This document shows, one piece after another, positions 16,991-29,200 of a stretch of 64,000 nucleotides of DNA. The DNA comes from Megascapheus bottae. Taxonomy: Eukaryota; Chordata; Mammalia; Rodentia; Geomyidae. The stretch is from positions 7,557,001-7,621,000 of the forward strand of contig JANJXV010000039.1 in assembly GCA_024803745.1 (NCBI GenBank), in the 5' to 3' direction. The position numbers were made by a program, and so were the translations under genes. The notes under the pieces are model-generated. The model had not been told where the DNA came from. It searched no databases and saw nothing but the letters and a program-made list of their open reading frames with translations. Position 1 is the stretch's first letter. Each line of letters begins with the position of its first letter.

Positions 16991-17219
16991 TGACAGCTCG
17001 GGTTCAGGATCCCGGGTGAGATGTCTAGAAAGGCAATGCGACATGAAAACAACTCCTTTCCTTTCCCTCCACCTCTCTCACTGATACTCTGCTCTTAATA
17101 CACATCAGGCCAAATGTTCGCCCAAGTTCATGTCCAAACCAGAAATATACTTCCTTCTTTTCCATCTTATTTCTGGAATTGCCCAGGATGACCTATAAAT
17201 TGCTATTTGGGCCTTATTA

Positions 17220-17830
17220 AGCACTTTTTGGGGGGATGAGACTGAGATTTAAACTCAAGGCCTCCTGCTGAGCCATACTTTCTAGCCCTTTTGTACACTG
17301 GTTACTTTGAGATAGGGTCTTGCTTTTTGCCCAGGCCAGGCCTGGATGGCAATCCACCTGCTTTGGACTTTCTGTCCTAACTAGGGTGCCCAGCTTCTTT
17401 CATTGAGATGAGTCTTGACTTGACTGGGTTAACCTGGAACTTAGATTTCCCGATTTTAGCCTCCCACATTACTGGAATGACAGGCATACACTACACCTGG
17501 CTATGAGTCTTTTGTGTATGAAAGCACAATCCTCCCCAACTCAGCCTTTCAAGTGGCTAGGATTACAGGTGTGAGTCACTGGTGCCTGGCTGTTAAGCAC
17601 TTTTTATATAACTAGTTAATTCTCCCAATGTTAAGAGTATGTATTATTAAGGCCAGGTATGGTGATGTATGTCTGTAATCCCAGCTACAAAGGAAGCAGA
17701 AGAAGGAGATTACAGTTGAGGATGGCTATGGAGAAAGCACAGGACTCTATCTGAAAAACAAACAAGAGAATTGGGGTGTGGCAAAAATATATGAAGACCC
17801 TGGAGTAGTTCAATCTCTAGCATGAATATG
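17220..17830. mobile_element. Old B1-like SINE remnants
   Basis: 17220-17592 holds diverged antisense B1-like sequence (ggattacaggtgtgagtcac). 17650-17830 is a diverged sense piece (tgtctgtaatcccagctac). Intergenic, between FAM98C and SPRED3. Confidence 0.55.
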
Positions 17831-18216
17831 CTTAACAGACACACATAGTTTAACACACAATAAGTAACAATGGATATATATTCAGCATTGGGGGTGCATA
17901 CTGTCCCTACTTCAAGAGTGGATACGTAGTATAGCAGGATCTAACCAAAACTTTATCCCAAGCTGGTTTCTGGTATTGCTGCCTGTTGATTTTGTTAAAA
18001 TAAAAATCTTTGTTCCAGTTCCAATCTCTTCCTGGCTGTCCTTATCTCACTGTGTGGAGTGTCCTGGAAGCATCAGGAGACAATAAAGTCTTGAGCTTGT
18101 CAGAGCCACAGCCTGATCTTTACCTGCTCCTCTCTATAGCGTTAACTAGGCCAAGGAGGTACCCAGAATGACACTGACTTCAACAAAGCATTGAAATTAC
18201 TGAGTCCAATAATTTG
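17831..18216. other. Unassigned intergenic sequence, possible LTR remnant
   Basis: No gene seen. An AATAAA at about 18082 followed by gtcttgagcttgtcagag, after a T/A-rich run, has the look of an LTR 3' portion. This is weak evidence. Confidence 0.25.
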
Positions 18217-18230
18217 CCCTATAACCTTTT

Positions 18231-18431
18231 TTTTTTTTTTTTTTTTGCCAGTCCTGGGCTTGAGCTCAGGGCCTGAGCACTGTCCTGGGACTTTCTCAAG
18301 GCTAGAGCTCTACCACTTGAGCCTCAGCACCACTTCCAGTTTTTTTCTATGTATGTGGTACCGAGGAATCGAACCCGGGTCTTCATGCATGCTAGGCAAG
18401 CACTTTAACCACTAGGCAAAACTCCCGGCCC
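18231..18431 (-). mobile_element. IDL-Geo-type SINE, antisense, 14-base duplication
   Basis: Poly-T start, cagtcctgggcttgagctca, reverse B box ggaatcgaacccgg, and end ggcaaaactcccggcc. The repeat ccctataacctttt at 18217-18230 and 18432-18445 marks exact boundaries. Confidence 0.92.
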
Positions 18432-19149
18432 CCCTATAACCTTTTGACTCCTCTTTTCTATCCCTCTTCCTTCCATCCTTTCTCTTTCCTCTTCTCTCTC
18501 CTTTTCTTTTGGTACAGGGGCTCCAACCCAGACACACACATGCTAAGCTCTGCCATGAGCCCTGCCCCCAAGTCCGGATTCTCTATATTAAACCCCACAG
18601 AGAAACTGGTGTATTCTCTTTCAAAATGAACCCAAGCCCTCCCCACACCCTGGGGACTTGCACACAGGATTCACATCCTTCTATTGCTTAGGGGCCTGCC
18701 CAGGACTCCAGTTTAAGACAGTCAAAACCAAAGTCCAGGACTGGGGTGTGACTCAGGGGGTGGAGCAATTAGAGGGGGAGATAAAGAGAGAAACCACATA
18801 AAGGCTTGCCTGGTACCAGACCTTCTCTGAAACCCTGTCCCCTCTCTCTCTGGACTCTTCCGGTATCCACCCTCCCCAACATTGGCTGTTGGCTTTCATT
18901 GGAATGTTCTTCCCTGCAGACATCCACACATCCCCCTCACCTCTGTCAGATCTCCCTCATCTTTGTCAGGACTCCTGTGTGGGGCCTAATCTGACCACTG
19001 GCTGAAACCAAGCCATCTGCATAGCCTATGTTCACTTTTTGTTTCCTTGAACATGAAACAGTCAAGGTGACTCATGTTCTCTCCCCACCAGGAAGTCAGA
19101 AGCTCCCAAGAGAAGGGAGGATTCTGTCTATGTTTGCTGGGTTAAATGT

Positions 19150-19592
19150 AGGTTTGTATGTGTGCGGGGCCTGGGAGCTTGAACTCAAGACCTGTCTCTA
19201 AGCTTTGGGGCTCAAAAGTAGCACTCTACCACTAAGGGCTTTTGGGTGGTTCCTTGGAGTTTCACAGGCTGGCTTCAGCCATGATCCTTAGATCTCAGCC
19301 TCCTGAGTAGCTAGGAATACAGATGTGAACCACTGGTGTTAGCTTTTTTCTTTCTTTTTGGTAGGTCACAGGGCTTGAACTCTGGGCCTGGGCACTGTCC
19401 TAGAGCTCTTCAGCTCAAGGCTACCACCCTACCCCTTGAGCCATAGCCCCACTTTCCCTTTTCTAGTGATTAATTGGAGATAAGAGTCTCAAGGTCTTTA
19501 GTGCCCAGGCTGGCTTTGAACCTCAATCCTCAGATCTCAGTCTCCTGAGTAGCTAGGATGACAGGCGTGAGCCACTGCCCCCAGCTTGGTGC
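19150..19592 (-). mobile_element. Two antisense composite SINEs
   Basis: 19150-19347 and 19355-19592 each show the reverse right arm, a linker and cctcctgagtagctagga left half. The second has the ctcttcagctcaaggctacc variant of the right arm. Confidence 0.78.
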
Positions 19593-21216
19593 TGGCTTTT
19601 TTATGGGGAGGAGGTACTGAGGTTGAAATTCAAGCTCTCAATCTTTTGCTTCAGTTATTTTTAAAATAGGGTCTGGGCTTTCTCCTTGGTCTGACCTGGA
19701 ACCATAATTTTCTGTCGCCCTCTCCTAAGTAGGTGGAGAGCTACCATGCCCTGCCCTGTTTATTGGCTTCATCCCTTGTGCCTACTACAAAGCTTGGCAC
19801 CCTCATGCTCGGTCCATGAATGCACTTGCTGAGCGACTTCCTGGGTTAGCCACTCAGGGACTAAAGGATGTGGAGGGAAAGGAGAACTGAGGCAGGAGAT
19901 TCATCTAGCCGTTCCAAAACAGGAGTGAACAAAGGCGCATCCATGCAAATAAACAACACAGGCCGAGTCGTTGTCACAGACATTTCTTGGAGCAGATCTC
20001 AAGCCCCCTCCCCCATGACAAGGCTGGGTCTTCCGCCCCCATCCTCCTTCCACTGCAGCCTGCAGCAGTGCTAACAATAATTGAGGTCCCAAGACTAGCT
20101 TGCAATCAAGGTCAGGAAGATACATGTTGGGGTGCCTCCCCCAAGTTTAGGGGCCAGGCATCCAATCTGAGGGGTAAACAGCTAGAAAATGGGGTCTGGG
20201 GCTCCAGGATCTGAGGTCTTCCTGGCTCCCAGGGTAAACCCTCCAAGCACCCATGATTTGGGGGCTGGGTGATGGAGGGCATCCATGGATCAGAGGTGGG
20301 TACCAGCAGGGAGTGGGAGGGCTGGGAGATCTGGGAGAGGTGGGGCTGGGAGGTGGAGGCCCCGGAAAGAACCTTCTGGGGGGAGGCACCTCTTTATCCA
20401 AAGATCTCACAGCACCGTACAGCACTCTGGTCTCCCGTCCCACCCCCCTCCCCAAAACGAGGTAGGTTTTAAGAATGGAGCTTCCCCCCAGCCCACCACA
20501 GAAGGGGGGGAGACCGAGGCACAGAGAGGGGAAGGGGGACCCAAGATGCCCCCAGCCCCTCCGCCCTCAGCTCTGGTGGGGGTGCCAGTAATGAGAGCTG
20601 GGCAGAGTAGGGATAGGGGGAACACCTCCCTTCTTTTTTCTCTCACCCATGCCAGGGTCTGGTTGGGAGAGCTAAATCTCACAGGTTCCGGATGCAATAA
20701 ATAGTTAATAATTTAAAGTGACAGAACAAGGTATGTCTTGAAGGACCCCTCACGCCGCACACTCACACACACACACATACACACACAAGGCCATCAGAGT
20801 GTGGGTAATGAAGAAAGGGAAAGAGAAGTCCGTCCACACTGTCAGATGCTTGGGGCCAGAGGCAGGTCCAATGCCATTCGTTTCTTTTCCCTTCTTTTGA
20901 GACTATCTTGCTACAAGACCTTGATATCTCCCACTCAGGACAGATCTTAGGAGCACCAGCCATCTTGTCTCACTGAGCACAGCGATGGCATTGACCCCTG
21001 GATGAAGCCTGGAGAGGAACAGCATGAAGCCTTTCCAGCTTTCTGATACAGAAGAGGAGGGGTGGGTGGACTTGGGCCAGGGTTAGAGCTCAGGCTGGAC
21101 TTTAGGGGGATCCACAATACTGGGGTAGAATAGGGGTTCCCACAGAAAGCTAGCTCCTGACATTGCTTTTATGCCAATCAGAAAAGGGCAGGCAGAAATG
21201 ACCTATACGATTGGTG

Positions 21217-21352
21217 GGTGGGGACAGGAGGGAAAAACTGGGAAAGAGCAAGGAAAAAGATGACCTTGGCCAAAGAAGAAATAGTCGCTTTACCTGACTT
21301 TCATAACTGTAACTACTCTGGATATCACATTATAATAAAATGAAAACTAAAA
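21217..21352 (+). mobile_element. L1-like 3' end fragment
   Basis: Starts with a G-rich tract (gtgggtggggacaggaggg), continues with tttacctgactttcataact and ctgtaactactctggatatc, and ends cacattataataaaatg. Same order as the interrupted copy at 3956-4310. Confidence 0.5.
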
Positions 21353-21539
21353 GGCAGGTCTTGTCTGATGCCCTGGCTTGGCCACCAGATGACACTAAAA
21401 CCCTGTGGTCATCTGTCACCATTGTGTGCCTTTGTGTAACAAACAGCTTGCATAATCCTCTGTAGGAAGGCCTGACCATAACTGAAGGGAATGGGAAACT
21501 CTTGGAATCTAAGGATAAGGAGGAGCTGGATGGGATTGA

Positions 21540-21612
21540 AGGCGTGGCTCAGTTGGTAGAGCACTAGCCAATGAGACCAAGTGTCAGGTACTGAGTTCAA
21601 GTCCCAGTTTCC
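21540..21612 (+). repeat. tRNA-like monomeric SINE fragment
   Basis: aggcgtggctcagttggtag resembles an A box, and actgagttcaagtcccagtt a B box, with no left partner. Looks like a free right-arm-type monomer or an old ID-like copy. It lacks a convincing tRNA cloverleaf. Confidence 0.5.
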
Positions 21613-22141
21613 GACTATAAAAAGGGTGAGGGAGGACTATAAAGAGTAATTCTGAGGATTGCTGGGAACTGGGATCCCAGGGACAAGAATTCCAGGGCCT
21701 GAGGCCTTGGAGTTTCACGAATCTATGGAACGGTAGCATACCAGGAACTACAGTTTTCTGGGTATTCGCCAGCAGGACCCAGTGGAGACATTTCCAGGCT
21801 TCATCGGGTTAGTAGAATTTAAATCCAAAGGTATCTGGAATCAGAGAGTACTAGGATCCTGGGGCCAGCTCAGATCTGTAGATCAAAGTCCTGCATCAGT
21901 AACAATCCCAACACTCTAGTGCCGGACCTGCGTCTGGGGTGTCAACGGCAGTGTGAATCTTGGACCCAGGGCACTTTAAAGCACCTGGGAGTCACTGAGG
22001 GATCAGAGGTCTGAGTTGCCATTGCTACCCCAGCTTTCTGGAATTAGACTCCCAACCTGGCCTTTAGGGGACTGGGGAACTGGGAGTAAGAGGTGGCCAA
22101 AGATTCCAGGACATTTTTGGACCTCAAAATCTAGGTCCGTG

Positions 22142-22339
22142 GGCCGGGAGTTTGGCCTAGTGGTAGTGTGCTTGCCTAGCATGCACGAAGACCTGGGTTC
22201 GATTCCTCGGTACCACATACATAGAAAAAAGCCAGAAATGGTGCTGAGGCTCAAGTGGTAGAGCTCTAGCCTTGAGAAAGTCCAAGGACAGTGCTCAGGC
22301 ACTGAGCTCAAGCCCAGGACTGGCAAAAAACAAACAAAC
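22142..22339 (+). mobile_element. IDL-Geo-type SINE, 12-base duplication
   Basis: Full-length sense copy with intact B box. aaatctaggtcc at 22127-22138 and 22340-22351 is the target-site duplication. Confidence 0.92.
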
Positions 22340-23263
22340 AAATCTAGGTCCAAATGGGAGAGTAGAAGAGGATTGCTGAAGGACTTGAGACCAGGATCAT
22401 GGGCTCCATGGAGGCAGCGGCCCCAGGCATACACCTGGGGGTAACAGGTACCTCATAGTCTGTACATGAGATCCAGGGGCCCTGGCTTAGTAACAGGTGG
22501 ATCTATACCATGGGCTGGCCCTCCTGGGGTCATTTTGGTCAGAAAAGACTTCAGTATCTGCAGGGTCACCCACACTTCTTAATTCTTGCTGTCCCAAATT
22601 GATGACCAGGTCAGTAGACATTCAGAAGTTGGGTAACCTTGGGACCAACATCTAGGACTTCCAGCCCATATCACCAAACCCAGGAGGGGTTTGGTGTCTC
22701 AGCGGTCCTGGAGACTATACGGGGCATCTCGGGGTTCAATACGTTTCAGAATATTCAGGGGTCGTTTTGGTGTGGAAGTAGTTCATTATTGGCAACTCCT
22801 GACTAACTCTGGGGCTGTAATGTGAGGGTTCACCATGTCAGAAGGACCAACCAGGGCCTGTGGTTGGTCATATAGATAAAGATTCAGGGTTCAAGGTCTC
22901 CTCAAGGACACAGTGTGGGAGATGTCGGGGGATCTCTCAATGGGCAAGAAGAACAGAGAATGCAAAAGGCAGGATGCCTGGGTGGTTTTCAGGAACCTCC
23001 TACCGATACTGGAGCTGGGGAAGCAAGACTGGGGACATGGGAGGGGACATGTTTCTCAGTTTCTCACTCCTAGGTTTGGGGTCCCAGATTCTAGGTCAAT
23101 AGGAACTCCAAACTCCAAATTCTAGGATGTGCCCTAAGGTTGGGGGATTTAGATTTAAAAAAAAAAAAAAGAGTCCGGAGTTCTGAACCCTCCTTCTTTT
23201 GTTTTCATTTGGAGGGAGGTCCTCCATCCGGCTGCAGGACCCCGCACCAAGAATGTCACTTCC

Positions 23264-26200
23264 TCACCGTGCGGCCTCCTCATGGCGTCCTCCGCAGCCG
23301 GCACAGCCACACCGGGAGGCGACCCAGTGGCAAGCGCGCAGGGGCGCATAGCAGCAGAGGCAGGGCACGGCCAGGGACAGCGCGGCCAGGGCGGCCCAGC
23401 GCGCAGCTGGACGCGGGTGGCCCGGCTCGCAGGCACAGGGGTCCGAGAAGTCACCTTCGGCGTCTGACAGGCAGTGGTAGAGCAAACTCTCGGCGCACCA
23501 CAGGCAGCTGAGACGACGCACCAGCAGGCGACCTGGGTCCGGGGCCTCTGCGCAGCGGCCACCACGACCATCCGCGCGCCGACGGAAGAGCGCACGGCAG
23601 TGGACGCAGCGCGCAGCCTCCTCCGCCTCTGGGGAGGCCTTGGCCGGCACAGCAGTGGGTCCAGGACCTGGGGGTGGGCGAGCCGGGGGTGCTGGGGGTA
23701 TGGCCTCGGTGAGAGGAGCAGGTAGTGACACTGGGGGACCCGGAGATGCACCCCTCAACGTGCCAGTTTTGGCGAAGCGCACGACACAGGTGGACAAGGT
23801 GAGGGGCGCAGGTGGCCCCGAGCGTCGGTAATCCTCGTAGCCGCGGCCGCCCCAGCCCCCTGCCCCAGCCACAAGTTCGGAAGGCTCGGGGATCCCTGTG
23901 AAAGGTAGAAGCGGAGGATAGCTCTGCAGAACCAAGGGACAAGGAGATCACATTAGCCAGATCTGGTACTCCCATGCCACCAAACAAACCAACAGGAATT
24001 CCACGATCCAGCCCGAGTCACCCAAGGATCCAGCTCCTCAAAACGTTACTGGGTTTAGGACTTAGACCCAAGGCCCTTTCCTGTGTGGGGTCAGGTCAGC
24101 CCCTCCTTTCCTAGAGGAGGAGACGGCTCACTCTGCAGTCTCCTAACACCCGCTGCCTTTCATGACCGATTCCTACCCCTAGACTCCGGGGCACACAGCC
24201 TTCCCACATTTGCAACCCTAAGGCACCCTTCTGCGAGCACCCACAGCGTCTTCCTTATTGTGGTTTGTTTCCCAGGGCTTAAACCCAGGGTCTGGGCACT
24301 GTTTCTGAGCTTTTTTTTACTCAAGGCTAGAGTTCTACCCCTGGAACCACAGCTCCATTTCCAGCTTTTTGCTGGTTAATTGGAGTTAAGAGTCTCCTGG
24401 ACTTTCCTGTCTCTGCTGGCTTCCAACCAGAATCCTCGGATCTCAGCCTCTTAAGTAACCAGGATGATTAGGCATGAGCCCCCCCCTTCCCCACACATAC
24501 CTGGCTAGTACCACCATTTTCTAATACACTTAAAAAGTGGTCCACATCACCCTCCACGGTCCTCTGGGATTTAGAACTCCCCATCAAATCCACAGGAGCA
24601 CAGGAAGCATTCAGCCTCGGGAGAAACCCAGGCCTGTTTCTACCCCACCACCCACCCCCACCCCAGTAATGGCACCAGCCAGAACTCTGGGCCTCAGCTC
24701 CAACTCCCTTAGGGACTCTCGGCACCTGTTCCCATTTCACCCAAAGGATGGCTGAGGGATGGGTGGTCACACCTGGGCAGAGGATCGGCGACGCTGGGGA
24801 GAAGTGGCAGGCCCGAAAGCAGAGGCTGACTCCACGGTGATGATGGGGGCGGCTGTGCAGGCGGGAGGAGTCTCCTGGCGGCTGTGACTGGAGGAGGAGT
24901 CGCTGTCTATGTGGGACTGGGAGAAATCAGTGGTCTCAGCCTAGGGGAGAGGAGCCCTCCCCAGCTGATGCCCTTACCTCGACTCCCTCCCACCGACAAG
25001 GCTGTGGGACCAAGTAAACCTGAGTTCAAGCTCAGGCCCTCTAGTTGAGCTCACCTCTTAGTCTCCGTTTGTTTCTCTGTAAAATAAGGCCCATTATAGT
25101 ACCTATTGATAAGAATGTGGTTACTTTAAAGCCCACTGTCAAGGGTACAGCATCTGCCAAGTACAGGAAAGGCTGGGTATGGAAACCAGGGCCTTTGCAC
25201 ATGCTAGGCAGGCAAGCACTCTACCATGGAGCTACTTTCATAGTTTTAGGACAGGGTTCTTGTTGTTTTGTTTTGTTTCTGGTGCCAGTCCTGGGGATTG
25301 AACTCAGGGCCTGGACTCTTCCTTAAGCTTTTGGGCTCAAGGCTAGTAGTCTACCACTTGAGCCACAGTTCCACCTCCAGCTTATTTTTTCTTCACTGGA
25401 GACGATTATTTCATGAACTTTCCTGCTTGGGTTGCCTTTGAACCGCAATCTTCACATCTCAGCCTCCTGAGTAGCAAGGATTAAAGGTGTGAGCACTGGT
25501 GCCTGACCACAGTCCTGTTTGTAGAGATTAGGGTCTTGCCTGGTAGCTCAGGCTAGCCTTGAACTCCAGATCCTCCTGCTTCAGTCTCCAAAGTGCTGGG
25601 ATTACAGATATAGATCAGCGACCCCAGAGGCTGAGCTATAAGGATTATAGTCAAAGCCAACCAGGGCAGGAAAGTCCAGAAGATTCTTTTCTCCAATGAA
25701 CCACCAGGAAATCAGAAGTGGTGCTGTGACTCAAAGTGGTAGAGGGCTAGCCTTAAGCAAAGAAGCCCAGGGACAGCACCCAGGCCTGAGTTCAAGCCCC
25801 ACTTGCCAGCCAAAATAGTAATTATAATGATACACACTCTCATGGCCAGCCAGCCACCTTTCTGTGTCATTTCCATCAACACACCTCCACGGGGATGCTC
25901 CTTCCACCTGAAGTATTTTTCTTCTACCCATACCAAGCATTGTCATTTACCAGGACTTTTTTGAGCTTAGTTTAACTAACTTGGCTAGTTTGAGTCAGTT
26001 CAACTAACTTGGCTAGTGCTCTACCAGTTGAGCCATGCCTCTATCCCTGCTTTTTGCTATTTGGGAGATGAGATTTCAAAGATGTTGCCCCAGCTGGCTT
26101 CCAACCACAATCTTCTTTGGCTCTTAGTATCCTGACTAGGATTATAGGTGTTGAGTTCGATTCCTAACTTGAAATAATCCTTTTCAGACCCTCCTTTCAT

Positions 26201-29200
26201 TTATGTTCCTTGAGCATAATTTCTGTTTCATTCATTTGCTACTTTTAGTATACAATTGAGCACCATAGCATACCAGAAACAAAGATCTCTAGGCAGGTTC
26301 CAGCCACAGCATGCAGCAAAAACTCCATAGACAGGAATTATCTATGCCCACATCTTTGTCTCCCTTACTCTGAGGTGGGCCCCCTCTCTGCCCCAGGGAA
26401 CCAATTTTTGTTCTTCTATGTGTTCTTGGCAATTCACATTATTCCCAGCAAGTGCCAAAATGCACACAACATTCTTTGCAATCATTCATTCCTTTATTCA
26501 ACACATTTACTAAATACTTATGTGCTAGGTTTGGGAAATATGGCAAGGAACCAGCAAATGATCCTGGCTCTACAAGAACTGGCATTCCATCACAGGGATG
26601 TGATGAGGAAATTCACAGAGATACATAGAGAGATAGAGAGATAGATAGGTAGATAGATAGGTAGATAGATAGATAGATAGCTGGTACCAGGATTTGAACT
26701 CAAGTCTTCCTGCATGGCTTGCTTATTCAGTGGGCAACCATACTTCCAGCTCAGCTTTTGGCTGGTTATTTTTGAGATGGAATCGTGAGTTTGTTTCAAA
26801 ACACAATTATCCTGAGTAGCTAGGATTACAGGTATGCCCCACAAGTGTCTGGCATTTTCTTCTCTTTCATTTCTTTTTCTTTGTGGAGTTAACTACACAA
26901 AGGGGCTTCACCGTCGCATTAACATACACACATATATTAAACTTTTGATCCCTGAAAAAGCTGTCTTTACAGACAGGAAATAAGGAACGGGGTGGGGAGA
27001 GTGGAATTAGACCCTAAGGGATATGGAGCAATTGAAATTTTGAATAGGTTTCTCAGGAAGGGACCTACTAAGGTGATACTTGTATAAATTCATGAAAGAG
27101 GTTGAGAGTGTGGCCCTGTGATAGGGTGCTTGTCTAGCATGCACGAAGCCCTGAGTTCAATTCCTTGGTACTGCATACGCAGAAGTGGTACTGTGGCTTA
27201 AGTGTAGCATGCTAGTTTTGAGAAATCTCAAGGACAGTGGTCAGACCCTGAGCTCAAACCCTGGGGCTAGCAAAAATAAATAAAGTCATGAAAGAAGAGG
27301 ATAAGCCATATGAAAATCTGGAGAAGAATGTTCTAGAAGGCCACTGCAAAGGTCCTGTGACAGGAATGTGCCTGCTCTGTTGGAGAGAAAGTGAGAATAG
27401 TGCAGCTACAGCAATATGAGTGTGGGAAGAATAACGCAAGGCCAGATCGTGTAGGAGCTTAGGACTACTGTAAAGATTTTGGAGGTGGGAATGTGGCTTA
27501 GTGGTAGAGTGCTTGCCTAGCATGCATGAAGCCCTGAGTTCAATTCCCCAGTATCACATTAAACAGAAAAGGCCAGCAGTGGTACTGTGGCTCAAGTGAT
27601 AGAGCTCTAGCCTTGAGCAAAAGAAGCTCAAGAACAGTGCCTAGGCCCTGAATTCAAGCCCCAGGATTGGCAAAAAAGAAAAGAAAGAAAAAAATGGTTT
27701 TGTCCTTTCTCCTCAAGTAACAAGGAACCAGGAGAGAGTACTGAGTAGGGGATGATCAAACACAAGGGACACTAGGTCCCCTCCTGGTTGTAGGGTGGGG
27801 TGAGGGGAACTGAATTTCAGGGCTAGCACGGGAGGCAGGAATAATAAGAGGGTCCATTTGGGAAATGAAGTTGGATGGTACCACAAAGGGGAAATATTCT
27901 GAATATATTGAACTAGAACCAATATTTGCCAATTCATTAAATGAAAAGTGATTTTGAAACAAAGTCTGGGGTCTGGGAGTGTGGCCTAGTGGTAGAGTGC
28001 TCACCTAACATACACGAAACCCTGGGTTTCATTCCCTGGTGCCACATACACAGAAAAAGCCAGAAGTGGTGCTGTGGCTCAAGAGGTAAAGCACTAGCCT
28101 TGAGAAAACGCAAGGACAGTTCCCAGGCTCTGAGTTCAAGCCTCAGGACTGGCAAAAAAAAAAAAAAGTTTGTGGCAACTAGAACATGGAGTTGGTTTGT
28201 TGCTCATTTGCTTATCATTTGCATTTGTTTCCCTCCTTTGAACTCAGGTCCCCAACTTGCTTGGTCACTGCTCTGCCACTCTAGCCAGGCCCCCAGCCCC
28301 ATTTACTTTTTAAAGTTATCCATTTTTTTTTAAGGAAGTCTTTTCAATTCTCCTTTTATTTATCAAAAGCAGCCCCTGATACTTTGCTCAATGAGTAGTG
28401 CTCTACCAACTGAGCCATGCCTACAAGCCCTTCATTTTATTTAATTGCCTTTTCTCACTAGACTAGAAGGAAGCTTCGAGAGGAAAGGAACTCGGATGAT
28501 TATTGATGTGCGTGCCCCCCACCCCCCCAGTTCTAAAACACAGCAGCCTGGGCTACTGAAGGTACACCTTACGTAACTTTAACGAATGTGTGAATCACCA
28601 CAGAACAGAAAACCTAGAATAAATGGGACTGAACCAACCAGAATGGATCCTGTGTCCTCGTGTGTGGTCTGATGCCTGCCACACAGTAGGCGCCCAGGAA
28701 GGAATTTATAGACCAGAAAGAAACCTCCCAACAAAAAGAACCAGAAGATGGAAGACTCACCGTGAGAGGGCAGGGAGTCTCTGCGGTGTCCTGGGAAGGG
28801 GACGAGGAGGATGAAGATGAAGAAGGAGTGAGTGAGCCTGGGGTAGGGAGAGAGGCAGGGAGTGAGTGACTAGGCCCGGCTTCTCCTGTCTTGTCCATCC
28901 CCAGTGCCTTCTGCGCACACATGGCTCACCTCGGCTGAGGGCAGCGAGAGCAGCCAGCAGACTCTTTTGGAACTCATCAGCCTCTGCTGGACTCTGAAAC
29001 GTCAGGCCAAACTTGCAGTCGCCGAGGCTCCAATGGTGAAAGATGGGGTTCACTTTGTTATAAACCAAGCCTGGCCTCAGGGTACACTCCAAGGTGATCT
29101 GAGAGGTGGGAGGGGAACCATTCAGACATGGCCCTTCCCAGCCATGACTTTCCCTAGTGCTAATAATGCTTTCTGCATTCTGCTGAACCCCATCCACTTG

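Larger units (their letters stand above)
19593..23157. other. SINE-poor block downstream of SPRED3
   Basis: Apart from an L1-like end (21217-21352), a tRNA-like monomer (21540-21612), one IDL-Geo copy (22142-22339) and a short CA tract (20758-20786), I see no repeats and no convincing open reading frame. It probably includes SPRED3 3' untranslated sequence. A - strand AATAAA at 19759-19764 is one possible end but is not established. Confidence 0.4.

Noticed and set aside
23155..23751. Second long - strand frame overlapping the last SPRED3 exon
   Set aside because: Out of frame with the clear Sprouty domain (ending at 23264); a shadow frame.
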